Source: Acidithiobacillus sp.
GTDB taxonomy: Bacteria; Pseudomonadota; Gammaproteobacteria; Acidithiobacillales; Acidithiobacillaceae
DNA length: 64,000 bases
Reading direction: 5' to 3'
Assembly (NCBI GenBank): GCA_028697715.1
Contig: JAQVDS010000013.1
Location: forward strand, 1 to 64,000
Numbering within the stretch: the first letter of the stretch is position 1; each line of letters begins with the position of its first letter. Positions 15,544-24,642 of the stretch are shown here, in pieces. Position numbers and translations under genes: made by a program. The notes under the pieces are model-generated. The model did not search any database, was not told the origin of the DNA, and saw only the letters and a program-made list of their open reading frames with translations.

Positions 15544-16968
15544 CTATGCTTTGCTGGGGTTGACGAGTGAAAGAATTTCCATGCGGTTGGTGCCGCCCGG
15601 ATGGCCTTTGCTTGGGCCTTGCGTCAGAATGACTTCGCCGGAATGAATACCCTGTGCCATCAACCAACGCTGGACGGCCTGTGTCCAGCTGTCCTCGGGG
15701 TGAGGAAATTCAACCGGGTACACGCCATAATGGAGGGCAAGACGTTGGCAGGTAGCAGCATGTGGACTCAGGGCGAGGACCCAGACAGGGGATCGGTAGC
15801 GGGCGAAGCGTGCGGCCGTAGCTCCCGTCTCTGTTGGGATAATGACAAAACGTGGACCCAGTTTCTCCGTACTCAGCCAAACATTTTGGGCAATCAATGA
15901 CTCTACCGAAGAGGGCTCTGCAAATTCGTTCGCCAAAGGCTGCAATTCTCCTCGGTTTTCTTCCGCGATACGAGCGATTTCGGCCAGGGTCTTGACCGCT
16001 TCAATGGGATAGCCTCCCATTGCCGACTCTTCTGACAGCATGACTGCGTCCGTGCCATCCAGAATGGCATTGGTGACGTCGGTAACCTCGGCGCGCGTTG
16101 GGCGGCTGTTATGAACCATGGACTCCAACATTTGTGTAGCTGTGATAACGGGCTTTCCTTTTGCGCGAGTTTGGCGTATCAGGCGTTTTTGTAGTACGCC
16201 TATCTCGGCAATTGGAACTTCAACGCCTAAATCGCCCCGAGCAACCATGATTCCGTCTGCTGCGGTGATAATTTCATCCAAGTGTTTTAGTGCCCGGGAG
16301 CGCTCAATCTTGGCAATGAGAAAGGGAGAATATCCCAACGATGTTGCCTCGTTACGCACCTTGTGGAGATCTTCGGCATCATCGACGAAAGACACGCTAA
16401 TGCCATCTACACCTGCCTGCAGTGCGAAGGCCAGCAACTCTCTGTCTGCCGGTGTGAAGGCGCCGCCGCGTAGCGAAACCTCGGGAAGGTTGACGCCTTT
16501 GTGAGAGAGTAGGGTGCCACCAACAACGACCTTGCAGTGCAGACCATGCTTGTCCTGCTGTAAGAAAGCCAGTTCGAGAAACCCATCATTGAGATAGATG
16601 CGATCGCCTTTCTGTAGATGTCGCGAAAGTGCTGGTAACTCTAGAGGGATTTGGTTATCGGTGCCAGGTGCGTCGGGTGCCAAGAGAACCGTAGTGCCTG
16701 TCCGAAGCTGCATCGGAGCTGGCAGTTCCCCAATACGAATTTTGGGTCCGGGCAAATCGGCCAGGATGGTGACACGTCTGCCTGTGTGCTGTGCAGCTTC
16801 TTGTATACGCGAGATACGAGCTCGATGCTCCGATTGCGTGCCATGTGCGAGGTTTAGGCGGGCAACATTCAACCCCGCACGGATCATCTCTTGCAAAGTC
16901 GATGTGGAATCGGATGCCGGGCCAATAGTACAGACGATCTTGGTACGATGGGAGGGAAGGTGGTTCAT
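15544..16968 (-). CDS. pyk: Pyruvate kinase, copy 1
   Basis: 474 aa. Transfers phosphate from PEP to ADP, the second substrate-level ATP step. KIVCTIGPASDS opens the barrel, MVARGDLGVEVP and the signature TATQMLESMVHNSRPTRAEV are intact, and the C-terminal domain ends LTQGPSKGHPGGTNRMEIL. The start ATG overlaps the aldolase stop by 4 nt (ATGA), indicating translational coupling, and eno follows after 10 nt. The paralogue at 42111-43571 has the same domain plan. The opposite-direction enzyme, PEP synthase, is encoded at the left edge of the window. Confidence 0.97.
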   Translation of the reverse strand: MNHLPSHRTKIVCTIGPASDSTSTLQEMIRAGLNVARLNLAHGTQSEHRARISRIQEAAQHTGRRVTILADLPGPKIRIGELPAPMQLRTGTTVLLAPDAPGTDNQIPLELPALSRHLQKGDRIYLNDGFLELAFLQQDKHGLHCKVVVGGTLLSHKGVNLPEVSLRGGAFTPADRELLAFALQAGVDGISVSFVDDAEDLHKVRNEATSLGYSPFLIAKIERSRALKHLDEIITAADGIMVARGDLGVEVPIAEIGVLQKRLIRQTRAKGKPVITATQMLESMVHNSRPTRAEVTDVTNAILDGTDAVMLSEESAMGGYPIEAVKTLAEIARIAEENRGELQPLANEFAEPSSVESLIAQNVWLSTEKLGPRFVIIPTETGATAARFARYRSPVWVLALSPHAATCQRLALHYGVYPVEFPHPEDSWTQAVQRWLMAQGIHSGEVILTQGPSKGHPGGTNRMEILSLVNPSKA

Positions 16969-17891
16969 GTTTGGGTACCTCCCAGATGGCTGATCGCCTT
17001 TTCTACCGGCTCCTGTTGTACGACAATGGCGTGGATAGCTTCACAGAAACGTATGGCCTCGGAAAGCGGTCGTTGATGTACATTGCGACCGGTGGCACAA
17101 CCAGCTGTTCCGCCGACTACCAGTTGTTCTTGTAAGCGCAAGAGAAATTCCTTTGGAGTGGTTTCCCGACCCCCTGCGCAGATGACCTGTGTGCGTCCCG
17201 CGGATGCGACCGCTTCTCGCAGTAACCTTGCATCCATCGCACCGCTCTTATCAACTGGAGGATTTACTTTGGCAAAATCAGCACCGAGACAGGCAACCAG
17301 GCCGGTGGCGCCGGCAATGAGGTGTGCATCACGTTCCCGTTCTCCCACTGCTTTCCCACGTGGGTAGGCCCAGATAATGGCCAGTAGGCCGAGTTGATGC
17401 GCATCGTGGATCAACTGCGCTGCTTCCCGAAGCATCTGCGTCTCGTATTCTGAGCCTGGATAAATCGTGTAGCCGACCCCTACAACGTTCAAATGGGAAT
17501 GCCGAATGAATGCGTGCACCTGTTCCATCGATTGCCATTGCAAACTGACAGGATCCCGGTCAGCGGTTTTGATGAGATTGGTTTTGCTGTTGAGCTTGAG
17601 TAGGTAGGGGATTTTGGGATAATCACGACCATAGCGTGCGATTAGACCCATCTGCGCTGCAAAGCAGCCGACGGGCGCTCCGCTGGCGATTCGGAACAGG
17701 TGTTCGGGATCGCCATCATCGCTTGCGATTGTATTGCCGACGAAGTCGTCATTCAGGTGTTCCACCTTTTGATCGCCAGCCATAAGGAAAAGACGTCCGG
17801 ATTCTTGGGTGACGAGACGATAGTTGGCTTCCCATCGGCGCTCGGACTCTTTGGTAATTCCCGTTGGGGGGGTGGGGAATGACTGGAGCAT
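16965..17891 (-). CDS. fba: Class I fructose-bisphosphate aldolase (DhnA/FbaB type), copy 1
   Basis: 308 aa from ATG 17891, preceded by AGGAGG at the right distance. The frame continues upstream to 17918, but that would place the ribosome site inside the gene. Cleaves fructose-1,6-bisphosphate to DHAP and GAP. The family marks are LMAGDQKVEHLNDDF, the Schiff-base strand GADFAKVNPP with its Lys, and a final CAGGRETTPKEFL plus GCATGRNVHQR phosphate-binding loop. This is the archaeal/DhnA-like class I type and needs no metal. It is unrelated to the class II enzyme common in autotrophs. It overlaps pyk by 4 nt. Confidence 0.92.
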   Translation of the reverse strand: MLQSFPTPPTGITKESERRWEANYRLVTQESGRLFLMAGDQKVEHLNDDFVGNTIASDDGDPEHLFRIASGAPVGCFAAQMGLIARYGRDYPKIPYLLKLNSKTNLIKTADRDPVSLQWQSMEQVHAFIRHSHLNVVGVGYTIYPGSEYETQMLREAAQLIHDAHQLGLLAIIWAYPRGKAVGERERDAHLIAGATGLVACLGADFAKVNPPVDKSGAMDARLLREAVASAGRTQVICAGGRETTPKEFLLRLQEQLVVGGTAGCATGRNVHQRPLSEAIRFCEAIHAIVVQQEPVEKAISHLGGTQT

Positions 17892-17905
17892 AAAGACCTC
17901 CTCTA

Positions 17906-19288
17906 TTAGTTGACGCAAGGATGCGACTGGGCAAAATGACGCTGCAGAGCATCACCAGTGGCAGCGATAAGGGGATGCAGCGAAGGCGTGAGACGGGGTT
18001 GGCTGCCAAACTGCATACTGGCCAGATCGGGCGCCGTCGCACGCATTTGTACAGCAAGGCCGATGGTATTGACCAATTCGCCAGTGGTAGCCCCGCCCAG
18101 GATCTGCCCGCCTAATAATTGCAAGGATTCGGCAGAAAATATCACACGACAATAAATTTCCGTGGTGTTGGGCATGGATGCCGGGTGGTGGTCTGGCAGT
18201 CGCGATTCTCCGATAAGGATCGGAAACCCCTCCGTTTCTGCCTGGTGTTGCGTGAGTCCTGCAACGCCAAAGGCTAATCCGTCGATTTCGCTGGCATAAA
18301 CGCTGACTGACCCTGCACTGTGGCGTAGTTCGCGCAGACCATAGAGATTCATACCAGCGATTCTTCCTTCGGCTGCTGCTTGTGACGCGATCAGAGCGTG
18401 GTTGGCTTTGCGCGTGAAAAAATCCTGTTTATGGGCACAGTCTCCTACAGCAAAAATCGCAGGATCTTCACGACTCCGTTGATAGGCGTCAACCCAGATA
18501 CCGCCCGAACGACTCAAAGTGAGGCCCATCTCCTGAGCCAAGTGAACGTTGGGCCGCACCCCTATCGCGATCAGGACTCCATCCACCGATAGCGGATCTT
18601 TACCACTGATTTGCACTTGTGCAACGCGCTTGCCGGTGCTGTCAGGTAAAAGAGCCTCTACGCGTGCATTGGTATGAATCTGTATCCCCTGTTTTTGCAA
18701 CTGTTTTTCCACAGCTTCACAGGCGTCCAGATCGAAAGCGGCCTGCATAAGGTGCGGCAACATCTCAATGATGTGAACCTGGATACCACGCTTGCGGATT
18801 TCATCAGCAAATTCGACGCCAATAAATCCTCCCCCAATAATCGCCAGGGTTTTGATTTGGGGAACCACTTTGGAAAAGAGTGCATCAAGATATTGATAAT
18901 CCTTTTGGATACTGAACACTCCCTCAAGTTGTGTTCCAGAAATCGGTGGAATAAAGTTCTCGGCACCTGTTGCCAAGACCAAACGTTCCCAGTGAATGAT
19001 ATCTCCAGAATCCAGAACTGCAGTTCGTGCCTTACGATCGACTGACTGGATTCGCCCTATTTGGATTTTTCCTCCGGCGGCAAGCAGTGGTGCACGCCCT
19101 GCCATATCCTCGTCTGTTCCTCCCAAGGTGCCGAAGATATAGGGAATGCCGCAGGGTATTACAGCGTCCGTTTCCGGGCGGATGACGAGCACCTGTTTAT
19201 GTGGTGCAAATTGAGCAGCGGTAATGCCAGTCATCATGCCAGCGGGTCCGCCGCCAATGATGAGAATATCCGTTTTCAGTTCATTCAT
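17906..19288 (-). CDS. Single-cysteine FAD/NAD(P)H reductase (NADH oxidase / CoA-disulfide / persulfide reductase family)
   Basis: 460 aa from ATG 19288 (AGGAGA 10 nt upstream). It has two Rossmann folds: IIGGGPAGMMTG near the N-terminus (FAD) and AIIGGGFIGVEFADE in the middle (NAD), plus IFAVGDCAHKQDF (FAD). There is no CxxxxC redox disulfide. A lone Cys46 in IPCGIPY matches the active-site Cys of NADH oxidase, CoA-disulfide reductase and NADH-dependent persulfide reductase. It is therefore not a lipoamide dehydrogenase despite lying in the PDH array. It may regenerate NAD+ (oxidase) or reduce a disulfide or persulfide. The choice cannot be made from sequence alone. Its start overlaps the pfkB stop by 8 nt. 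The duplicated glycolytic block lacks this gene. Confidence 0.85.
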   Translation of the reverse strand: MNELKTDILIIGGGPAGMMTGITAAQFAPHKQVLVIRPETDAVIPCGIPYIFGTLGGTDEDMAGRAPLLAAGGKIQIGRIQSVDRKARTAVLDSGDIIHWERLVLATGAENFIPPISGTQLEGVFSIQKDYQYLDALFSKVVPQIKTLAIIGGGFIGVEFADEIRKRGIQVHIIEMLPHLMQAAFDLDACEAVEKQLQKQGIQIHTNARVEALLPDSTGKRVAQVQISGKDPLSVDGVLIAIGVRPNVHLAQEMGLTLSRSGGIWVDAYQRSREDPAIFAVGDCAHKQDFFTRKANHALIASQAAAEGRIAGMNLYGLRELRHSAGSVSVYASEIDGLAFGVAGLTQHQAETEGFPILIGESRLPDHHPASMPNTTEIYCRVIFSAESLQLLGGQILGGATTGELVNTIGLAVQMRATAPDLASMQFGSQPRLTPSLHPLIAATGDALQRHFAQSHPCVN

Positions 19289-20273
19289 AGCTAAGGTTCT
19301 CCTTGTTTGTCGAATCAGGGGCGAAAACTTGAACGTCAACTTCCTGGAGGAGTGTGATTACATCATTGCGGGTGGCCAAAGCAGTACCGGGCTGCATGGC
19401 CGTGGCGCTGCCGCAGGCAACACCCAAGCGCAGGGCTTCGGAAGGATGCTTGCCCTGTGCAAATCCTGCTACCAGCCCGGCCACCATGGAGTCTCCGGCC
19501 CCTACCGTGGAACGCACGGTAACAGCAGGTGCCCGGGCAATATAGCTTCCCTCTGGGCCCACGAGGAGCGCTCCGTCCGCCCCCAAGGAAACACAAATGT
19601 ACTGTACTCCTTGGCGTCGCAAATTCTGCGCTTCGAAAACGACCGATTCCAGGGTCGGTAGATCTTTGCCACAGAGGAGGGAGAGTTCATAGCGGTTTGG
19701 CTTGATCAGAAATGGGCGATGCGATATCGCCTTGGCAAGTAGGGCTCCATGTGCATCAACAATTGCCTTGCCTCCCGCCGACTGAATTTTATCCGTCAGC
19801 GCTCCGTAAATGTCCTCAGGCACTCCTGGGGGTACGGATCCGGTGACAATGCCGTAGCCGCCGTGCGAAAGGTCGAGGAAGGTTTGGGTAATGCTCTCTA
19901 ACGCGATCGCTGAAATACGCGGGCCAGCAGCGGTAATCTCTAATTGTTGAGATAGTTGCTGCTGCAGAATCGTCACGTTGATGCGCGTCTCTCCCATGAC
20001 CGGGGTACAATGTGGACTATCCAGTTGGTGCAAAAGCAGCTGCTGTAACAGTTCTCCAACATTTCCTGCAACAACGCAGCAGCTGTGGGCACAGACCAGC
20101 AATTTTTTGAGTACGCGTGCAACATTGATTCCATTTCCCCCGGGATCATAGCGGGTAGCGGTAGCCGATGTTTTTTGATCGGGAACCAGCTGGTCAACCT
20201 CATAGGAAATATCCACGCTAGGGTTCAGGGTCAATGCTGCAATGGCTTGACAATGTGGCGGTGACTGGATCAT
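19281..20273 (-). CDS. pfkB: PfkB-family phosphofructokinase, copy 1
   Basis: 330 aa, ribokinase fold. LTLNPSVDISYEV at the N-terminus, the PfkB signature DPGGNGINVARVL, and the C-terminal GAGDSMVAGLVAGFAQG with the catalytic Asp and anion hole are intact. In this context (fba follows, pgi is upstream) it most likely phosphorylates fructose-6-phosphate. 1-phosphofructokinase or tagatose-6-P kinase activity cannot be excluded, since the family is promiscuous. No PfkA-type enzyme is present. The start overlaps the pta stop by 4 nt. The paralogue at 44509-45477 has the same motifs. Confidence 0.9.
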   Translation of the reverse strand: MIQSPPHCQAIAALTLNPSVDISYEVDQLVPDQKTSATATRYDPGGNGINVARVLKKLLVCAHSCCVVAGNVGELLQQLLLHQLDSPHCTPVMGETRINVTILQQQLSQQLEITAAGPRISAIALESITQTFLDLSHGGYGIVTGSVPPGVPEDIYGALTDKIQSAGGKAIVDAHGALLAKAISHRPFLIKPNRYELSLLCGKDLPTLESVVFEAQNLRRQGVQYICVSLGADGALLVGPEGSYIARAPAVTVRSTVGAGDSMVAGLVAGFAQGKHPSEALRLGVACGSATAMQPGTALATRNDVITLLQEVDVQVFAPDSTNKENLSYE

Positions 20274-21190
20274 GCGGCATTTCCTGTTGCGGCGTGCAGT
20301 AAAACGGCTAAGGCAGCAGAGACAAGGCGTGCGCGGGCAGGGTCCGCGCGAGAATTGAGAATAATGGGTACCTGTCCACCCAGAACGATGCCGGCAAGGC
20401 TGGCATTGGCCAGATATTCCAGATCCTTGGCAAGAATATTACCGGAAACCAAATCCGGAACGACCAGGATATCGGCATCTCCGGCAACCTCACTATGAAT
20501 CCCTTTGATTTTGGCAGCTTCCCTGGAAATCGCGTTGTCGAAGGCCAAGGGGCCATCGACAATGACCTGCTCTAACTGACCTCGGTCGGCCATCTTGGCG
20601 AGACAGGCCGCATCAACGGTAGAGGGAATAGCAGGATTCACGACTTCCACGGCGGAAAGGACTGCCACTTTTGGATTTTGTACCCCAAGGGTCCTGCTGA
20701 GCTGTGCCGCGTTGCGCAGTATGGCCGCTTTGGTGGGTAAATCTGGAGCAATGTTGATGGCTGCGTCAGTAATGGAAAGAAGTTTGGGATAGTCTGGCAG
20801 TTCTGCAAGAAAAACATGGGAAAGGCGCTGTCGGGTACGTAGTTTGGCAAGAATTGGATGTAAAAAGGTGTCGCTGTGTAAATGCCCTTTCATCAGGGCC
20901 TGCGCTTTTTGTTGGACAACCAGCTCCACTCCGAGAGTAGCAGCTTCTTCATCGGAAGCAGCCGCGACAATCTCGGCTTCGGCACAGCCGGCATAGCTGC
21001 TCCCGAAGGTCGACAGCATCTGCCGAATCCTGTCAGGATCTCCTACAAAAATGGGTCGAATCAGTCCCTGGATGTGGGCGTCACACGCACCTCGCAAGAC
21101 ATGTTCTTCCGCAGCATCGATGACTGCCATGGAAATCGGTGGCATGCCTTTTGCGGCATTGAGTAATTGATCAAAATGGCTATACGACAT
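20270..21190 (-). CDS. pta: Phosphate acetyl/butyryl transferase (short Pta type), copy 1
   Basis: 306 aa from ATG 21190, which has AAGGTG about 7 nt upstream. An in-frame GTG lies 9 nt earlier. Interconverts acetyl-CoA and acetyl phosphate. The protein is only the catalytic PTA/PTB domain: VVEVVNPAIPSTVDAACLAKMADRG-like text (here AVEVVNPAIPSTVDAA), DGPLAFDNAISREAA and VVPDLVSGNILAKDLEYL are typical. The N-terminal DRTGG domain of the long Pta is absent. It directly follows ackA (13 nt gap) and overlaps pfkB by 4 nt, so AckA-Pta forms the acetate/ATP end of the pathway. A phosphotransbutyrylase specificity is less likely beside ackA. Confidence 0.9.
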   Translation of the reverse strand: MSYSHFDQLLNAAKGMPPISMAVIDAAEEHVLRGACDAHIQGLIRPIFVGDPDRIRQMLSTFGSSYAGCAEAEIVAAASDEEAATLGVELVVQQKAQALMKGHLHSDTFLHPILAKLRTRQRLSHVFLAELPDYPKLLSITDAAINIAPDLPTKAAILRNAAQLSRTLGVQNPKVAVLSAVEVVNPAIPSTVDAACLAKMADRGQLEQVIVDGPLAFDNAISREAAKIKGIHSEVAGDADILVVPDLVSGNILAKDLEYLANASLAGIVLGGQVPIILNSRADPARARLVSAALAVLLHAATGNAA

Positions 21191-21203
21191 ATCTTGCACC
21201 TTG

Positions 21204-22412
21204 CTATTGCACAGAATTTGTTCCCGAGGGTTCGCTCTGTAGCGCTAGCTGATAGCTATGGCGCGCAATCATGCGATCCTCATCGGTAGGTATCACCCAC
21301 ACTTCGACGGCACTGTTGGGTAGCGAGATTCGACGGCTTTGCGTAGCATTGGCCGCATTTGCATGGGGATCCAGACGAATACCAAAATGTTCTAGAGGTC
21401 GACAAATAGCCCAACGCACGGGCGCGGCATGTTCGCCAATCCCCCCAGTAAACACAATGCGATGGAGCCCGCCAAGCACTGCGATAAAAGCGCCTATATT
21501 CTTGCGCACCAGATAGGTGAAGAGTGCAATGGCCTCCTGCGCGTGCGGGTTGCGCCCTTGCTCCTGTAATAAGACGGCCATGTCAGCGCTCAAGGATGAG
21601 ACGCCCAAGAGACCTGATTGATGGTTGAGCAGATGTTCCAGTTCTTTGCCTCCATATCCTTTCTCACTCATCAGATACAGGAGAACTCCGGGATCCAGGT
21701 CTCCAGAACGGGTTCCCATCATGAGGCCACCGGTTGGGGTCAGACCCATGGTAGTTTCTAGACACTTCCCTTGGCGAACGGCAGCAAGACTGGCCCCATT
21801 CCCCAGGTGTGCAATAATGGTGGGTGATTGTCCACGATCCGGCATTTGCGTGAGAATGTATTCATAAGAGAGACCGTGAAAACCATATTTGCGTATGCCT
21901 TCATGCCAAAAATGACGCGGCAAGGGGAAGCGAGCGGCATCTTCCGGGAGAGTCTGATGAAAGGCCGTATCAAAACAGGCGATTTGCGGTTTTTCTGGCC
22001 AAAGTTGTGAAACTGCCTCAATCCCAGTTAGCTCTGCCGGGAGATGTAAGGGGGCGAAGGCGAGAGCAAGACGCAGATCTTGGAGAACGGAGGCATCAAT
22101 GCTGCAATGCTGCCGATGACGAGGCCCGCCGGACACGATGCGATGTCCGATGATGTCCGGGTGCGCCAGCGCCAAAGCGCCAAGCTCCTGCAAAAGTGTC
22201 TCCAGCGCTGCTTTCGTTGTGGGTAATGCCTGCGTTCGGTCCTGGACCCGATGTCCTTGTTGATCGAGCCACCAACGCCCCACACTTTGACCAATGCGCT
22301 CTGCGGCGCCAGTCAGGAGTAGCGTTTCCTCATCTTCGGTACAGCGATATAGGGCAAATTTCAGAGAAGAGGATCCGCTATTGAGTGCAAGCACCTGTTT
22401 TATGATAGCCAT
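21204..22412 (-). CDS. ackA: Acetate kinase
   Basis: 402 aa from ATG 22412, the usual size. The frame upstream to 22490 lies inside pdhC and has no start signal. Acetyl phosphate + ADP gives acetate + ATP. VLALNSGSSSLKFALY at the N-terminus, CFDTAFHQTLP, AHLGNGASLAAV and FTGGIGEHAAPVR are standard motifs. The start lies 13 nt inside the end of pdhC, indicating tight coupling. It is the only acetate kinase in the window, because the second glycolytic block carries pta without ackA. In an acidophile, acetate is a potential uncoupler, which makes this gene's use conditional in principle. Confidence 0.96.
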   Translation of the reverse strand: MAIIKQVLALNSGSSSLKFALYRCTEDEETLLLTGAAERIGQSVGRWWLDQQGHRVQDRTQALPTTKAALETLLQELGALALAHPDIIGHRIVSGGPRHRQHCSIDASVLQDLRLALAFAPLHLPAELTGIEAVSQLWPEKPQIACFDTAFHQTLPEDAARFPLPRHFWHEGIRKYGFHGLSYEYILTQMPDRGQSPTIIAHLGNGASLAAVRQGKCLETTMGLTPTGGLMMGTRSGDLDPGVLLYLMSEKGYGGKELEHLLNHQSGLLGVSSLSADMAVLLQEQGRNPHAQEAIALFTYLVRKNIGAFIAVLGGLHRIVFTGGIGEHAAPVRWAICRPLEHFGIRLDPHANAANATQSRRISLPNSAVEVWVIPTDEDRMIARHSYQLALQSEPSGTNSVQ

Positions 22413-23638
22413 GATGGATCCTGTAAGCGTTGGCCGAGACGCTGCAAAAAGCGAGCGGCGTCTGCCCCGAAGATGACCCGGTGGTCGCAACTCAGTGTCA
22501 AGACGGTCTTGCCGTTATCACTCGGAGCTGATACTGCCAGAATGGCAGATGCACCCACGGGTACGATGGCATCAAATTGTGTTATCTCGGGAAAAATTCC
22601 GAGGTTCGATACATAGAAACTCGCACCCTGATAATCTTCGGGAACAAGCCGTCCGGTTTTTACCTTATCCAGGAGAATCCGCCAGTCTTCGGCCAATTCC
22701 GCGGTGGGTCTTTCTGCGGCATCGCGCAAGACGGGAGTAATCAGGCCAGCTCCTGTGTCGACTGCAATGCCGATATCCACGCGGCTGCGAACGGCTAATC
22801 CTTTGGCTGTCCACACCGTATTGAAATAAGGGTCTTCTGCAACCGTTAAAGCGCAAGCACGAGCGAGGGCAAGGGTAAAGCTGCGTTTTTGCGCCTTACT
22901 GCGCGCCTGAAGCGGTTGCAAAGCAAAATCTGCGCTGATTTGAAAGGAGGGAATGCTTAGCGACGCCACCATGTTTCGTGCAACTGCGGCACGTAGGCTA
23001 CTGGGCTTGCGGATTAGGAAAGGAGGTCCCAGCCGAAGATCGGCATCTTGCGGCTGTACTGCCGCTGCAATCACCTGGCTGGCGTGGATCTTCCCGTCGG
23101 GTCCAGCTGGCACATGTGAGATGTCGATTCCCAGATCTGCGGCCAAAGCCCGGGCATAGGGCGAACTACCAGAAAGATCGGCGCCTTCGCTGGGTGCGGA
23201 AACAGCGGATGGCGTGACTTCACTGGTTGGCACTACACTCGCCGCTGGTGGAGCTGGAGAGGCAGCGCCGGAGTGATCTTTACTCTCCTTTGCCAACGGC
23301 GAAGCGTTGGAGCCAGCGCCGTTGGTGGACGGGGGCTGGGAGATCTCTGTAGTTTCTTTTCCATCGTCCGCTGCGGAGGGCTGCGCCTTTGTCAGCGCCG
23401 GGCTGTCAACCAGATAGCCAATCGTTTGCCGTACCGGAATATCTTGGTCCACTGGTGCCAGAGGGCCAGCGAGATAGCCGTCGGCAAAGGCCTCTACGTC
23501 CATTACCGCTTTGTCGGTTTCTACCTCCGCCAAGGCGTCCCCCTTATGCACAGGGTCACCTACAGATTTGTTCCACCGGGTCAATCGACCGGTTTGCATG
23601 GTGTCCGACAACACGGGCATAAGAATTGGTTCTTTCAT
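22400..23638 (-). CDS. pdhC: Pyruvate dehydrogenase E2, dihydrolipoyl acetyltransferase
   Basis: 412 aa. Transfers the acetyl group from lipoyl-E2 to CoA. One N-terminal lipoyl domain (residues 1-80) has the lipoylated Lys43 in EVETDKAVMDVEA. An Ala/Pro/Ser-rich linker follows at about 95-150. The peripheral subunit-binding domain has SPYARALAADLGIDI near 158, and the catalytic domain fills the rest. The active-site motif reads SCDHRVIFGADAA. His is kept but the usual DG (HRVVDG) is FG, resembling the HRVIYGA motif of cyanobacterial and plastid E2. It overlaps pdhB by 4 nt and ackA by 13 nt. No E3 gene is adjacent; lpd is at 39423. Confidence 0.95.
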   Translation of the reverse strand: MKEPILMPVLSDTMQTGRLTRWNKSVGDPVHKGDALAEVETDKAVMDVEAFADGYLAGPLAPVDQDIPVRQTIGYLVDSPALTKAQPSAADDGKETTEISQPPSTNGAGSNASPLAKESKDHSGAASPAPPAASVVPTSEVTPSAVSAPSEGADLSGSSPYARALAADLGIDISHVPAGPDGKIHASQVIAAAVQPQDADLRLGPPFLIRKPSSLRAAVARNMVASLSIPSFQISADFALQPLQARSKAQKRSFTLALARACALTVAEDPYFNTVWTAKGLAVRSRVDIGIAVDTGAGLITPVLRDAAERPTAELAEDWRILLDKVKTGRLVPEDYQGASFYVSNLGIFPEITQFDAIVPVGASAILAVSAPSDNGKTVLTLSCDHRVIFGADAARFLQRLGQRLQDPSWLS

Positions 23639-24630
23639 TGAGAGACTCCTTGGTTTAGGCCCATCAGCTTTCGGGCAGCTTGAACGACGTTTTCCTTGGC
23701 AGGTATCGTTGCGGCCTCCAGAGCTCCATTGAACGGGGTCGGGAGATCAAGAGCAGCGACTCTCTGAATAGGTGCATCGAGCTGATAAAAGCAGAATTCC
23801 TGAAGGGTGGCGCAGAATTCTGCCCCAGTCCCAGCGAAACGACAGTCCTCTTCGACGATCAAGCAGTGATGCGTGCGGGATACGGATTGTACGCAACTTT
23901 CCCAATCGATGGGGGAGAGACTCCGAAGATCAATAACTTCCATCTCAATCCCCTCGCTGGCCAACTCGGCTGCTGCTTCCTGTGCCACAGTGCTCATACG
24001 AGAGTAGGTAATACAGGTAAGATCCCGTCCCGCTCGGCGTATTTGGGCCTGGTGCAGGGGTGGGGCGATAGCCGTTTCGTCAACGGCACCCTTTTGAAAA
24101 TAGAGCAGCTCGTGTTCCAAGACGAGAATGGGGTCGTCGCTGCGGATGGCTTGGCGCAACTGCCAATAGGCATCCTGCGGAGTAGAGGGTACGACGATAC
24201 GCAGTCCCGGGACATTCATGAACATCACTTCTAGCCGTTGGGAATGTTGTGCCCCTAATTGTCGTGCAATTCCCCCTGGCATACGGATGGTGAGCGGCAT
24301 GGGGAATTGCCCGCCAGACATAAATGGAATTTTTGCCGCCATATTGACGATGGCATCCATAGCCAATAGCGCAAAATTGATGGTCATGATTTCTACTACG
24401 GGACGCAGGCCAAGCATGGCTGCGCCAACGCCAAGCCCGGTAAAAGTGTTTTCTGAAATGGGAGTATCCCGTACCCGCCATTCTCCATACTTGGCGAGCA
24501 GACCCTCGGTGACGCGATAGGTGCCACCATAAAGCGCCACATCTTCGCCGAGGGTGAAAACCGAATCATCCTCCGCCAGTTCGATGTCCATGGCGCGATT
24601 TAGCGCTTGCCAATAGAGTAAGTCAGTCAT
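23635..24630 (-). CDS. pdhB: Pyruvate dehydrogenase E1 beta subunit
   Basis: 331 aa, the usual length. It forms the alpha2-beta2 E1 with PdhA. It contains EDVALYGGTYRVTEGL, the TPP-site region ENTFTGLGVGAAMLGLRPV, and a C-terminal transketolase domain with VIDLRSLSPIDWE and the final FNGALE-AATIP segment. Start ATG 24630 lies 12 nt after pdhA, and the stop overlaps pdhC by 4 nt. The alpha2-beta2 architecture differs from the single-chain AceE of enteric bacteria. A branched-chain 2-oxoacid specificity is the alternative, but the link to Pyk, Pta and AckA favours pyruvate. Confidence 0.95.
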   Translation of the reverse strand: MTDLLYWQALNRAMDIELAEDDSVFTLGEDVALYGGTYRVTEGLLAKYGEWRVRDTPISENTFTGLGVGAAMLGLRPVVEIMTINFALLAMDAIVNMAAKIPFMSGGQFPMPLTIRMPGGIARQLGAQHSQRLEVMFMNVPGLRIVVPSTPQDAYWQLRQAIRSDDPILVLEHELLYFQKGAVDETAIAPPLHQAQIRRAGRDLTCITYSRMSTVAQEAAAELASEGIEMEVIDLRSLSPIDWESCVQSVSRTHHCLIVEEDCRFAGTGAEFCATLQEFCFYQLDAPIQRVAALDLPTPFNGALEAATIPAKENVVQAARKLMGLNQGVSQ

Positions 24631-24642
24631 TGTGATGATCCT

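Noticed and set aside
17906-19288. Lipoamide dehydrogenase call for the flavoprotein next to fba
   Set aside because: No CxxxxC redox pair; a single Cys in IPCGIPY indicates the NADH oxidase/CoA-disulfide reductase group.
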